Shown in pieces: positions 1 to 7,857 of a stretch of DNA of 27,045 nucleotides. Source of the DNA: DATFPK01 sp035264885 (lineage in GTDB: Bacteria > Actinomycetota > Thermoleophilia > Solirubrobacterales > 70-9); the NCBI GenBank assembly GCA_035264885.1, contig DATFPK010000121.1, forward strand, positions 1 to 27,045. The letters are read 5' to 3'. The translations under genes and the position numbers were made by a program. The number at the start of each line of letters is the position of its first letter. Positions within the stretch are counted from its first letter, which is position 1. The notes beneath the pieces were generated by a model, which saw nothing but the letters and a program-made list of their open reading frames with translations, had not been told where the DNA came from and searched no databases.

Positions 1-1220
1 CCGATGTCGCGGCGCTTGGGCCCGCGCATGAAGCCGGCCTCCCCCACCGAGAACGGCGGGAAGTTGTAGTGGTGCCAGAACCGCTTCGTGGTCTGGAGAC
101 CGAGCGTGTCGAGCCGCATATCCATCCGGGTGGTGCCCAGAGCCACGTTGGAGAGGATCTGGGTCTCGCCGCGGGTGAAAAGCGCCGAGCCGTGGACCCT
201 CGGGGTCACGTCGACCTCGGTCTCGATCGGGCGAATCTGGTCGCTGGCGCGGCCGTCGGGGCGCTTCTTGTCGACGGCGATCCGGCGGCGGATGATCTCC
301 TTCTCGAGCTTCGCGAAGGCGGCCCGCACGGCCATCTGGCGCTCCGGGTCGGCAACGCCCTCGTCGTTGGCCTGGACCAGCTTCTCGAGCACCTCGGCCT
401 CGACCTCGTCGACTGCGTCCTGGCGCTCGAGCTTGCCCTCGATCGAGGTGGCCTCGTCGACCTTGGCGCCGTACTCGCCCCGGATCTGCTCGACGAGCTC
501 CTCGTCGACCTGCGGTGCCTCGACCTCGATCTTCTCCTTGCCGGCCTTCTGGCGCAGCTCTTCGATCGCACCGACGATCCGCTTGATCTCGGCGTGGGCG
601 ATGTCGAGCGCATCGAGGATCTCGGCCTCGCTGACGCCCCTGGCGCCGGCCTCGACCATCAGGATCGCCTCCTCGGTGCCGGCGACGATCAGGTCGAGCT
701 CGAGCTCCTCGAGCGACTCCTCCTCGGGGTTGACGACGAAGTCCCCGTCGAGCTTGCCGATCCGCACGGCGCCGACGTGGGCTGCGACCGGGATCTCCGA
801 CAGCGCCAGCGCCGCCGAGGCGCCGTTCATGGCGAGGATGTCATAGGGGTGGAGGTGGTCCACCGAGAGGGGGATCGCAACGAGCTGGGTCTCGAAGTGC
901 CAGCCCTTCGGGAAGAGGGGGCGGATCGGCCGGTCGATCATCCGCGCCGTCAGCGTCGCCTTCTCGCCGGAGCGTCCCTCGCGGCGGAAGAAGGAGCCGG
1001 GGATCTTGCCGGCGGCGTACATCCGCTCCTCGACGTCCACGGTCAGGGGCAGGAAGTCAACGTCGCGCAGGTTGCCCATCGTCGCGGTGTTGAGGACGAT
1101 CGTGTCCCCCGCCCGCACGACGACCGAGCCGCTCGCCTGCCTGGCGAGCTTTCCGGTCTCGAACGAGATCTCTTCCCCGCCGACCTCGACCGAGACGCGG
1201 CTTACGTCGAACATGCTCAT
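1..1220 (-). CDS. pnp: Polynucleotide phosphorylase, N-terminal part (cut by window edge)
   Basis: Phosphorolytic 3'-5' exoribonuclease of RNA turnover, usually a trimer and often part of a degradosome. About 406 residues are visible from ATG at 1220. They cover the first RNase PH core, the helical linker domain and the start of the second RNase PH core. Typical PNPase segments can be read: GKLARQASGSV near the N-terminus, DFLPLTVD, AGKIPGSFFRREGR, RPIRPLFPKG, and later KRPDGRASDQIRPI and FTRGETQ. The C-terminal KH and S1 RNA-binding domains lie outside the window. The start is fixed by a strong GGAGGT site at 1235-1230, nine bases upstream. An in-frame ATG at 1214 is a less likely alternative. 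In most bacteria pnp follows rpsO directly; here a large peptidase gene lies between them. Identity is very secure. Confidence 0.97.
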   Translation of the reverse strand, partial: MSMFDVSRVSVEVGGEEISFETGKLARQASGSVVVRAGDTIVLNTATMGNLRDVDFLPLTVDVEERMYAAGKIPGSFFRREGRSGEKATLTARMIDRPIRPLFPKGWHFETQLVAIPLSVDHLHPYDILAMNGASAALALSEIPVAAHVGAVRIGKLDGDFVVNPEEESLEELELDLIVAGTEEAILMVEAGARGVSEAEILDALDIAHAEIKRIVGAIEELRQKAGKEKIEVEAPQVDEELVEQIRGEYGAKVDEATSIEGKLERQDAVDEVEAEVLEKLVQANDEGVADPERQMAVRAAFAKLEKEIIRRRIAVDKKRPDGRASDQIRPIETEVDVTPRVHGSALFTRGETQILSNVALGTTRMDMRLDTLGLQTTKRFWHHYNFPPFSVGEAGFMRGPKRRDI

Positions 1221-1236
1221 GTAGTTGTTACCTCCG

Positions 1237-1255
1237 GGCCGCCCGGGTGGCGGCC
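1237..1255 (-). promoter_or_regulatory. GC-rich hairpin abutting the pnp ribosome binding site
   Basis: A perfect inverted repeat, GGCCGCC / GGCGGCC, with a 5-nt loop. It ends one or two bases before the GGAGGT site of pnp. A 5-bp repeat (AGAAC / GTTCT, 1265-1278) and the hairpin at 1299-1316 lie further upstream, so the pnp leader is highly structured. In enterobacteria pnp is autoregulated through a structured leader; a similar role here is inference. Confidence 0.45.
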
Positions 1256-1298
1256 GTCTGATTCAGAACTGTCGTTCTCTAACCCGCAAGAGGGTACA

Positions 1299-1316
1299 GG
1301 CCCCGCTGCCGGGGCC
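1299..1316 (-). terminator. Possible U-less terminator hairpin after the M36 peptidase gene
   Basis: A perfect 7-bp GC stem (GGCCCCG / CGGGGCC) with a 4-nt loop lies 25 bases after the peptidase stop codon. No T-run follows, so it could be an actinobacterial-style terminator, an mRNA 3' stabiliser or part of the pnp leader. Confidence 0.4.
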
Positions 1317-1340
1317 CATGCCCGCGGCCCCCGGGGCGGA

Positions 1341-4300
1341 TCAGAGCGAGCGCCGCGTCTCGCAGCTGCGGGCCGTGTCGCGCCCGCCGCCGCCCGTGCA
1401 GGTGTCGCGCCCGCCGCCGCCGATCAGCTTGTCCCTCCCGGCGCCACCGGCGAGGTCGTCCTTGCCCGCCTCCCCGCGCAGCTCGTCCCTGCCCGCGCCG
1501 CCACGGAGCTTGTCGTTTCCGCGCCCGCCGCAGATCAGGTCGTTCCCGCCAAGGCCCAGGATCACATCGCGCCCGCGGCCGGCGGAGATCACGTCGCGCC
1601 TGCCCGTCCCCGTGATCCGGTCAGCACCGGCGGTGCCCAGCTTCGTCGCCGCGGTTCCCGCGCAGCGCCGCGGGACCGTCGGGCTCGCCAGGCCCCAGAC
1701 CTCGACCTCGGCGACGTCCATGAAGTCCTCGCCACTGGCGCCCGGCGCGCCTCCCGCGACTCCGGACTGGCTCGTCTTCATCGTGAAGCGGACTGACCGG
1801 ACCGAGTCAGAGGCCCCGGTCGGGCGGATCAGGTTCAGCCGGTGGTTGCTGCTGGCGCCGAACGTGCCCTGTGCGGCAAGGGTGAACCTGGACCCGTCGG
1901 CGGAGGTCAGGACCTCGAACTGCCCGGTCGACGCGCTGTCGTCGTCGCCACAGACCGCGCCGGGATCGATCGCGAAGCGGGTGATGTCGACCCTGCGCGG
2001 CAGACTGACCGTGACCGACTTCGAGCCGCCTGTCCCGGCGGTGCTCTCGGACGAGGTGCTCCCCCAGCCGGTCCCGCGGCTGAGGTCGAAGGCGTCATCC
2101 GGCCCGCAGCCGAACTGGCTGAAGTCCGGGCCACTGAATCCGTTCACAGCGGCGTTGCCCGCCAGGGCCGCCCAGTCTCGGGTCGTCTGCATGTTCAGGG
2201 TGCGCCCCGCGGCGCCGACCCCGATGTTCCGGACCAGCTGGCCCTCGTGGCCCGGCGCCGAGCTGGCGACGTAGGGATAGGTATGGGCCCGGACGTTCCT
2301 GATCTCGTACCGGCCGTCTGCGTCGGTCGTCCCGACCAGGTTGCCGGGGCCGAGGAACTCCACCGTCGCGCCCGCGACCGGATCGCCGGATTCGGTCTCG
2401 GTGACGACGCCGCTGACCGTCCCGCAGACGCTGGCGCCGCAGTTCGGCGGGGTCGAGAAATCCTGGATCGGGCCCGCGTCGGCGCCGCCCAGGCTGACCG
2501 CGAAGTAGCCCATGCCCCGCCCCGCGAAGACGCTCCAGATGGTGCCGGAATCGGCGCCGCCGAACAGCGTCTGGTCTGCCAGGAGGATCGCGTCCCGCAT
2601 GTCGAGGAAGGACGGATCGGGCGGGGAGAGCCGCATGCCTTCGGTGATGAGCGCCCGAGCCTTGTCGAGGCCGCCGTCGTGGGGCTCGTCGAACGCCGTG
2701 TCCGACCTCAGCTCCTGCCGCAGGTCCCAGATGGTCTGGGCCCAGATCTCGCCGTCGGCGTGCTCCTCGGGCCCGCACTGACCCGGGCAGAAGATCTTCC
2801 CGAAGTCTCCGTAGGTGTAGCCGCCGGCCCCTGCGTTGTTGGGCGCGGGGTCGTCGCAGTCGGGGTCGGTGCTGCCGGCTCCGCAGTCGATCCCCATCGT
2901 CCGCAGCGCGTGGGTGTCGCCCCCGAACGTGTAGAAGCCGACGTTGATCTCCCCGTCGTCCGCGGGGTCGTCGTCGCGCTCGACGTTGTCCGCCTCCAGG
3001 AAGTCCATCGCATACCAGTCGCTCCACCCCTCGCCCATCGCCTCGGCCTGGATGCTGTCCAGGGCGGGCTGACCGGGCGAACTGGTGACGAGCCGGTTCG
3101 AGAGGCCGTGCGTGTACTCGTGGTAGACGACGGAGGCGTCGTCGCCGCCGTTGACCTCGGGAAACCCGTCGCCGGCGAATCCGCTGAACAGGTACATCTG
3201 CATCAGGGGCGGCGTGTCGACCCCGGGGAACGTCGCCATGTTGGCGTTGTCGCGATGGTCGGAGTCGGGGGTGCCGGGCGGCGTCGGGTCCGTCGCGGCT
3301 CCGTCGAAGACCTGGGCGTTGACGCGGTCGACCCCGGCGAACCCCTCGCCCGGCCCGAAGCTGATCGGAGCAGCGGCGAGCCAGTCGTGGAAGCGGTTGA
3401 CGAACCAGTAGACCTGGGTCGCGTTCTGGCCGACGTTGTCGTTCCAGTCGAAGGAGACGCTCGCGCGGCCCCAGGAGCAGACCGGGAAGACAGGGTCGCA
3501 ATCGGTCTCGAACGGCGATGCGGTCCCATAGGGGTTGACGCTGAATGAGTAATCCCAGGCGGCTGCGGACGTGTTGAGGCCGCTGGTCGGCGCGACGTCC
3601 CCACACTCCTGGGCGCCCGGCCCGCAGGCGGTCCCGGCGTCGGGCGCATAGGAAGCCGGAGTGTTGGCGTTGTCGTCGACGTCCGTGTAGACGTGGGCGA
3701 AGTTGCCGAAGAGGCGGCTCGCGTCGGTTCCCCAGCCGCCCGGGAACGTCTGGTTCGCACGCGGACCGCCGCCATCGCCGCCGTCGGAGATCTGCGTTTC
3801 CGCGTTCGGGAAGTACTCCCAGACGCTGCCGCTCGCGAAGTCGACCAGGTTCTCGCGGCGCAGCACCCTTCCGGTCGTCGCGTCGACGACCGTGTCGTAG
3901 ATCTCGTCAGAATCCTCGGCGTTGATCACCCGCCAGGCGAGCGAGACGTCGCCCTCCCGGGCGCCGAACAGCACGAGGCGGGCGTCGCTGCCGTCGGCGA
4001 ACGCGGTGACCCGCTCCGCTCCGCCCTCCCGCTCGCTCACCGGCGGCAGCGCCACGGATTCGCCGCCGGAGCGCTGAGCGACCGCGAGCGCGGCCTTGGC
4101 GCCGAGCTCCGGGTCCCGGTCGCGCAACGCCAGGCCGGGCTGAATCGAGCCGGTCAGGTTGACCAGCCGTCCCCGCCGGTCCACCGCCGCCTTGAGGCTG
4201 CCGCCGAGCGAGGGAATCCCCGCCAGCTCCTGGGTCCAGGCGAGGTGGGTGACACCCCAGCCGTCGGTGTGGCGGCCAGCCGGAGCAAGGCCTTCGAGGT

Positions 4301-4649
4301 CTCCCGGGGCGAGGTCGAAGGCGGCGAGGTTCTCGCGGACGAAGCCGAGCGCCACGCGGGCCGGGTCTGCGTCGCTCGGGCCGGTGAGTAAGCCGTCGAG
4401 GCGGCCGACGAAGCGCGGGGTGCCGGTCACGGGGTCGAGCTCGAGAACGCCCTGTGGGCCCAAGGCACGGCGGAGGTCGGCGCGAGCGTGCCCGAGCGTG
4501 GGCGGTGGCGGCTGGGGCCGCAGGACTTCGCGCGATCGCACATCGAAGTCGGGCGCCGGCCCGGTGCCCGCCGGCGCGGTTGCAGGCAACGACAGCAGCG
4601 AGGCGATCGCTGCGATCAGTAGGGGCGTGCGGGGGAAGGCAACAGGCAT
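1341..4649 (-). CDS. Secreted M36 (fungalysin-type) zinc metallopeptidase with CarboxypepD_reg-like, F5/8C-like and RTX-like domains
   Basis: Large exported protease of 1102 residues. Residues 1-27 form a Sec signal peptide with a hydrophobic LLIAAIASLLSL core and cleavage probably after ATAPA. An FTP/PepSY-like propeptide follows (about 45-265). The M36 catalytic domain (about 275-735) carries the HEYTH zinc site (H510, E511, H514), the third ligand in EGWSD (E540), and the family signature DNANMATFPG followed by MQMYLF. C-terminal modules are a CarboxypepD_reg-like beta-sandwich (about 745-811), a discoidin/F5-8C-like domain (about 836-986) and glycine/aspartate nonapeptides resembling RTX calcium repeats (about 1005-1096). 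The start at 4649 was chosen because it exposes the signal peptide; GGAAG lies five bases upstream. The frame also opens at 4781, but those 44 residues do not look like a signal sequence. It lies unusually between rpsO and pnp. The target protein is unknown. Confidence 0.9.
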   Translation of the reverse strand: MPVAFPRTPLLIAAIASLLSLPATAPAGTGPAPDFDVRSREVLRPQPPPPTLGHARADLRRALGPQGVLELDPVTGTPRFVGRLDGLLTGPSDADPARVALGFVRENLAAFDLAPGDLEGLAPAGRHTDGWGVTHLAWTQELAGIPSLGGSLKAAVDRRGRLVNLTGSIQPGLALRDRDPELGAKAALAVAQRSGGESVALPPVSEREGGAERVTAFADGSDARLVLFGAREGDVSLAWRVINAEDSDEIYDTVVDATTGRVLRRENLVDFASGSVWEYFPNAETQISDGGDGGGPRANQTFPGGWGTDASRLFGNFAHVYTDVDDNANTPASYAPDAGTACGPGAQECGDVAPTSGLNTSAAAWDYSFSVNPYGTASPFETDCDPVFPVCSWGRASVSFDWNDNVGQNATQVYWFVNRFHDWLAAAPISFGPGEGFAGVDRVNAQVFDGAATDPTPPGTPDSDHRDNANMATFPGVDTPPLMQMYLFSGFAGDGFPEVNGGDDASVVYHEYTHGLSNRLVTSSPGQPALDSIQAEAMGEGWSDWYAMDFLEADNVERDDDPADDGEINVGFYTFGGDTHALRTMGIDCGAGSTDPDCDDPAPNNAGAGGYTYGDFGKIFCPGQCGPEEHADGEIWAQTIWDLRQELRSDTAFDEPHDGGLDKARALITEGMRLSPPDPSFLDMRDAILLADQTLFGGADSGTIWSVFAGRGMGYFAVSLGGADAGPIQDFSTPPNCGASVCGTVSGVVTETESGDPVAGATVEFLGPGNLVGTTDADGRYEIRNVRAHTYPYVASSAPGHEGQLVRNIGVGAAGRTLNMQTTRDWAALAGNAAVNGFSGPDFSQFGCGPDDAFDLSRGTGWGSTSSESTAGTGGSKSVTVSLPRRVDITRFAIDPGAVCGDDDSASTGQFEVLTSADGSRFTLAAQGTFGASSNHRLNLIRPTGASDSVRSVRFTMKTSQSGVAGGAPGASGEDFMDVAEVEVWGLASPTVPRRCAGTAATKLGTAGADRITGTGRRDVISAGRGRDVILGLGGNDLICGGRGNDKLRGGAGRDELRGEAGKDDLAGGAGRDKLIGGGGRDTCTGGGGRDTARSCETRRSL

Positions 4650-4790
4650 CTGGTCTTCCGCGCGGCGGGCGCTGTTCGTACAACCTCCCTGATCCCCTGC
4701 GGAGCGGTTGCCGCCGAGGAACCGTGTCCCATTATGGGGGGTTTGGACGGACGCCTGGGAAGCGGTCGGCCAACCGTCCAATCCCGCCGC

Positions 4791-4811
4791 GCCGCTCTAG
4801 GCCTCAGCGGC
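4791..4811 (-). terminator. Hairpin overlapping the rpsO stop codon
   Basis: GCCGCT / AGCGGC forms a 6-bp stem with a 9-nt loop across the rpsO stop codon, with no T-run after it. A second, longer inverted repeat (GGACGG / CCGTCC, 4745-4750 with 4774-4779) follows. Either could act as a terminator or a 3' stabiliser separating rpsO from the peptidase gene. Confidence 0.35.
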
Positions 4812-5073
4812 GCAGGCCGAGCTCGGCGACCAGGGCGCGGTAGCGCTCGAGGTCGTTGCGCTCCAGGTAGCGGAGCAGGCGCCGGCGCTTGCCGACCAGC
4901 ATCAGCAGGCCGCGGCGGGAGTGATGGTCCTTCGCATGGCTGCGCAGGTGCCCGGTGAGCTCGTTGATCCGCTCGGTGAGGAGGGCGACCTGGACCTCGG
5001 CGGAGCCGGTGTCGCCTTCGGCGCGCCCGTACTTGCCGATCAGCTCCTGCTTCTTTTCCTTGGTCAGGCCCAT
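4804..5073 (-). CDS. rpsO: 30S ribosomal protein S15
   Basis: Primary-binding small-subunit protein that organises the central domain of 16S rRNA and contacts the large subunit (bridge B4). The 89-residue length is standard. It opens with the usual LTKEKKQELI helix, followed by GDTGSAEVQVALLTERI, the HLRSHAKDHHSRRGLL loop and GKRRRLLRYLER, all diagnostic. The ATG at 5073 fits the family N-terminus, but no normal Shine-Dalgarno sequence precedes it. Instead a hairpin and U-run end eight bases upstream, which fits the leader-mediated S15 autoregulation known in several phyla. It follows ribF after a 60-bp gap and is the last gene of the rimP-to-rpsO cluster. Confidence 0.98.
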   Translation of the reverse strand: MGLTKEKKQELIGKYGRAEGDTGSAEVQVALLTERINELTGHLRSHAKDHHSRRGLLMLVGKRRRLLRYLERNDLERYRALVAELGLRR

Positions 5074-5080
5074 GTCGAAG

Positions 5081-5112
5081 AAAAACCGCCGCCCCGGCTA
5101 TGGGGCCTGCGG
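5081..5112 (-). terminator. Intrinsic-terminator-like hairpin in the rpsO leader (candidate attenuator or S15 regulatory site)
   Basis: On the minus strand GCCCC / GGGGC (loop of six, 5091-5106) is extended by CCGC / GCGG (5109-5112 with 5086-5089) across a small internal loop, and is followed at once by TTTTTCTTC. The run ends eight bases before the rpsO ATG and takes the place where a ribosome binding site would sit. It may end ribF transcripts, attenuate rpsO or bind S15. Confidence 0.6.
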
Positions 5113-5133
5113 CATCCTGAAGCTTACACCCGA

Positions 5134-6054
5134 TTATCTGCGGGCCTGACGGCCCTGGCGAGCTTGTGCGGCGGCTACGGCCGCCGCACATATATCCCTC
5201 GCCTCCTCGACGTCGAGGCGCATCTGCGCCACCAGGTCCTCGACGCTCTCGAACCGCTTCTCGCCGCGCAGCCGCTCGAGGAAAGCCACCCTCAGGTTCT
5301 GGCCGTAGAGGTCCTCGTCGTGGTCGAGGATGTAGGTCTCGATCAGCACGCCCCGTCCGGTCTCGAAGGTCGGCCGGACCCCGATGTTGACCGCGGCCGG
5401 CATCCCATTCCCGAACGCCGCGTAGACGCCGTGGCCGGGGATCACCAGTCGGTCGTCGGGGACGATGTTCGCGGTCGGGAAGCCCAGCTCCCGGCCGCGC
5501 TGGTCACCGGTCACGACCGTGCCCTCGAGCAGGTAGGGCGCCGCCAGGCACCCCGAGGCCTCCTCGACGTCGCCGGCCGCGAGGAGCGCCCGGATCCGGG
5601 TCGAGGAGACGGTCTCGCCGTGGTACTCGACCAGCGGCACGACCCGCGTCTCGAACTCTTCCCGGGCCGCGAGCATCTCGGGGTCCCCCTTCGCCTTCGC
5701 GCCGAACCGGAAGTTCTCGCCGACCGAGACATGAGTGGCGTCGAGCCGCTCGACCAGGATGCCCTCGATGAACCCGTCGGCCTCGATCGCGGCGAAGTCC
5801 CGGTCGAAGGGGATGACCACGAGCTCCTGGACGCCGAGACCGTCGATCACGTCGCGCTTCAGCGCGAACGGCATGATCAGCTTCGGCATCGCCGGCGGAT
5901 GGAGGACCTCGAGCGGGTGCGGCTCGAAGGTAAGGACGGTGTCGGCGCCGTCGATCACGGCCCGGTGGCCGAGGTGGACGCCGTCGAACGTCCCGATCGC
6001 GACCCGCCGCGGGCGCGGCTCGGCCTCGGGTAGCGGGGTGACCCGGATGCTCAC
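5134..6054 (-). CDS. ribF: Bifunctional riboflavin kinase / FMN adenylyltransferase
   Basis: Makes FMN from riboflavin and then FAD, both with ATP. The 306 residues match the two-domain family. The N-terminal nucleotidyltransferase domain has GTFDGVHLGH at residues 21-30 and later SSTRIRALL. The C-terminal flavokinase domain starts near residue 175, with RGRELGFPTANI (about 186-197), a VNIGVRPTF segment and the conserved IETYILDHDEDLYG region. The start is GTG at 6054, whose GTGA overlaps the truB stop codon. The frame is open much further upstream, but that part is truB read in another frame. It sits at the usual place between truB and rpsO. It ends with TAA at 5136-5134. Confidence 0.96.
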   Translation of the reverse strand: MSIRVTPLPEAEPRPRRVAIGTFDGVHLGHRAVIDGADTVLTFEPHPLEVLHPPAMPKLIMPFALKRDVIDGLGVQELVVIPFDRDFAAIEADGFIEGILVERLDATHVSVGENFRFGAKAKGDPEMLAAREEFETRVVPLVEYHGETVSSTRIRALLAAGDVEEASGCLAAPYLLEGTVVTGDQRGRELGFPTANIVPDDRLVIPGHGVYAAFGNGMPAAVNIGVRPTFETGRGVLIETYILDHDEDLYGQNLRVAFLERLRGEKRFESVEDLVAQMRLDVEEARDICAAAVAAAQARQGRQARR

Positions 6055-6857
6055 CCCAGCACCACCTCGGGCCGCAGCTCCTCCCCGTCCAGCCGGGCCA
6101 CAGCAAGCAACCGCCCCTGATGCATCAACCGCACCCTCTCGTCCACCTGTCCGGCGACTGGCGACTGGCGACTGGCGACCGCAACGCCGTTGCGGGCCCG
6201 CGCAGCCTCCTCGTCGTTCAGGTTCCTCTCGGGCATGAACGAAAGCGCTTGCCCCGGCGTGAGCTCCATCCCCGCATCCTCCACCTTCAGCGGTCCGACC
6301 GCCGTCCGGCGCAGCGACTCGCAATACGCGTCCCCGAGCGACTCGACCAGCGTCCGAACGTACGTGCCGGACGAGCACTCGATCTCATAGGTCGCGCGGT
6401 CGCCCTTGCGCTCGAGCAGCTCGGCCCGGTGGACGAGGACCTCGCGCTCGGGTGTCTCGACGTCCTCGCCGCGGTGCGCGCGCTTGTAGAGGCGCTCGCC
6501 GCCGACCTTAACCGCCGAGGTCATCGGGACCCGCTGGCGGATCCGCCCGGTCGGCAGCTCCAGGTCCTGCGGCACCCGGCCGGTCTCGGTCAGGTCCCCG
6601 TCGGGGTCGCCGGTCGAGGAGCGCCAGCCGAGCCGTGCGGTCGCCAGGTACGTCTTCGGCAAGCCGAGGAGGTAGCGCTGGAGCCGCGTAGCGCGGCCCA
6701 GCAGCACGACGAGCAGGCCGGTGGCGAAGGGGTCGAGGGTGCCGGCGTGGCCGGTCTTGGCGCGGCGCTCGCGACGAACCCGCGCGACGAGGTCGTGCGA
6801 GGTGATCCCGGCCGGCTTGTCGCAGAGCAGGACGGCGGCGACGTCCTCCGCGCCCAT
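6051..6857 (-). CDS. truB: tRNA pseudouridine-55 synthase
   Basis: Converts U55 to pseudouridine in the T-loop of tRNAs. At 268 residues it is slightly short for the family. The KPAGITSHD motif near the N-terminus and GHAGTLDPFATGLL, containing the catalytic Asp42, are both present, as are KTYLATARLG and ECSSGTYVRTLVESLG. The small C-terminal domain is preceded by residues VASRQSPVAG (about 227-236), encoded by a 7-bp tandem repeat also found at three other loci in the window. This is probably a neutral linker insertion. ATG at 6857 lies four bases after the nrnA stop codon, and its own stop codon overlaps the ribF start. Confidence 0.96.
   Translation of the reverse strand: MGAEDVAAVLLCDKPAGITSHDLVARVRRERRAKTGHAGTLDPFATGLLVVLLGRATRLQRYLLGLPKTYLATARLGWRSSTGDPDGDLTETGRVPQDLELPTGRIRQRVPMTSAVKVGGERLYKRAHRGEDVETPEREVLVHRAELLERKGDRATYEIECSSGTYVRTLVESLGDAYCESLRRTAVGPLKVEDAGMELTPGQALSFMPERNLNDEEAARARNGVAVASRQSPVAGQVDERVRLMHQGRLLAVARLDGEELRPEVVLG
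6153..6179. repeat. 7-bp tandem repeat (GGCGACT), 3.9 units, inside truB
   Basis: Three perfect GGCGACT units plus GGCGAC on the plus strand. Read on the coding strand they give SRQSPVA-type residues in the truB linker. Same family as the arrays at 18412, 23246 and (degenerate) 17498. Confidence 0.9.
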
Positions 6858-6861
6858 CGCG

Positions 6862-7857
6862 TCAGCCGAGCTGCTCGGCCACCCCGGCGCAGAGGAGCCT
6901 GACGATCTCGTCCTTCGCGAGGTCGGTCGAGAATCCGGCGGCCCGGACGTGCCCGCCGCCCCCGTTGCCCCGGGCGATCGCCGAGACGTCCACCTCCCCG
7001 GCGGTCGAGCGCAGACTGACCTTCCGCGCCGTCCGCCCCCTCGGGCCGAGGTCGCGGATCACCGCCGCCACCTTGGCGCCGTCGACCGAGCGCAGGAGGT
7101 CGATGATGCCCTCGGTCATCGCCTCGCTGGACCCGGTGACCCGGTAGTCCTCCCCGGTGATCGACGTGACGACGATCTGATCGTCGCAGTGGCGCTCGAT
7201 GCCGTCGAGGGCGCGCGAGATCAGGCGCAGCTTCTCGATCGGGACGTTCTCGTAGAGCCGTCGATAGATGTCGTCGACGTCGACTCCGGCGTCGATCAGC
7301 GCCGCCGCCACCCGGTGCGTCCGGGCGTCGGTGTTCTCGTACATGAACTTGCCGGTGTCGGTGACCAGGCCGACGTAGAGCGCCGCGGCCATCTCCGGCG
7401 TCAGCGCCACCCCGAGGAGGCCGGCGAGGTCGTAGACGATCTCCGCGGTGCAGGAGGCCTCGGTGTCGACCAGGTTGACGTTCCCGAACTGGGTGTTGTC
7501 GTGGTGGTGGTCGATGTTGATCTTGAAGTTGCCGTTGCCGGTCAGGAAATCGACCGGCATCCGATCGATGTTGCCGCAATCGAGGAAGACGACCGTGCGG
7601 TCCGCCATGTCGGCGGGCGGTTCGTGGAAGACCTCGGCGAGCGGCAGGAAGCGGTATTCGATCGGCAGCGGGAACTCCTTGGCGGCGAGGAACATCACCG
7701 AGTCCTTGCCGAGCGCGCGCAGTAGGTGATGGGTTCCGAGCAGCGAGCCGAGAGCGTCGCCATCGGGGCCCTCGTGGGTGGTCAGCAGGAAACGGTCGCG
7801 GCTGCGCAGCTCGAACGCGACCTGCTCGAGCGCGGCGACGGTCGCGGCGTCGCTCAC
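6862..7857 (-). CDS. nrnA: NrnA-type DHH/DHHA1 phosphoesterase (nanoRNase / pAp phosphatase)
   Basis: Family members degrade 2-5-mer RNAs and dephosphorylate 3'-phosphoadenosine 5'-phosphate using metal ions. The 331-residue protein has the N-terminal metal motifs THEGPDGDALGS (about 27-38), VFLDCGN (about 90-96) and the signature DHHHDN (116-121), plus GLVTDTGKF. The C-terminal DHHA1 substrate-binding domain ends in GNGGGGHVRAAGF. It lies between rbfA and truB, the usual place in Gram-positive translation operons. The start is GTG at 7857, whose GTGA overlaps the rbfA stop codon. Enzymatic specificity (nanoRNA versus pAp) cannot be read from sequence. Confidence 0.93.
   Translation of the reverse strand: MSDAATVAALEQVAFELRSRDRFLLTTHEGPDGDALGSLLGTHHLLRALGKDSVMFLAAKEFPLPIEYRFLPLAEVFHEPPADMADRTVVFLDCGNIDRMPVDFLTGNGNFKINIDHHHDNTQFGNVNLVDTEASCTAEIVYDLAGLLGVALTPEMAAALYVGLVTDTGKFMYENTDARTHRVAAALIDAGVDVDDIYRRLYENVPIEKLRLISRALDGIERHCDDQIVVTSITGEDYRVTGSSEAMTEGIIDLLRSVDGAKVAAVIRDLGPRGRTARKVSLRSTAGEVDVSAIARGNGGGGHVRAAGFSTDLAKDEIVRLLCAGVAEQLG

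Noticed and set aside
4731..4736. CATAAT on the minus strand as a promoter for the peptidase gene
   Set aside because: It is a fair -10 match, but no -35 box is seen at any normal spacing, so I do not call it.
4650..4781. Start of the M36 peptidase at 4781
   Set aside because: The extra 44 residues hide the signal peptide and have no family similarity; the ATG at 4649 exposes a classic Sec signal.
5133..5138. GATAAT overlapping the ribF stop codon as an rpsO promoter
   Set aside because: It is a good hexamer without a -35 box or extended -10, and the ribF coding sequence explains it.
6153..6179. Short tandem arrays as a CRISPR or integron-like element
   Set aside because: The units are only 7 bp, there are no spacers, no cas or integrase genes, and the arrays are translated as parts of genes.
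6054..6378. N-terminal extension of ribF by 108 codons
   Set aside because: It is the truB sequence read out of frame; homology begins at the GTG overlapping the truB stop codon.
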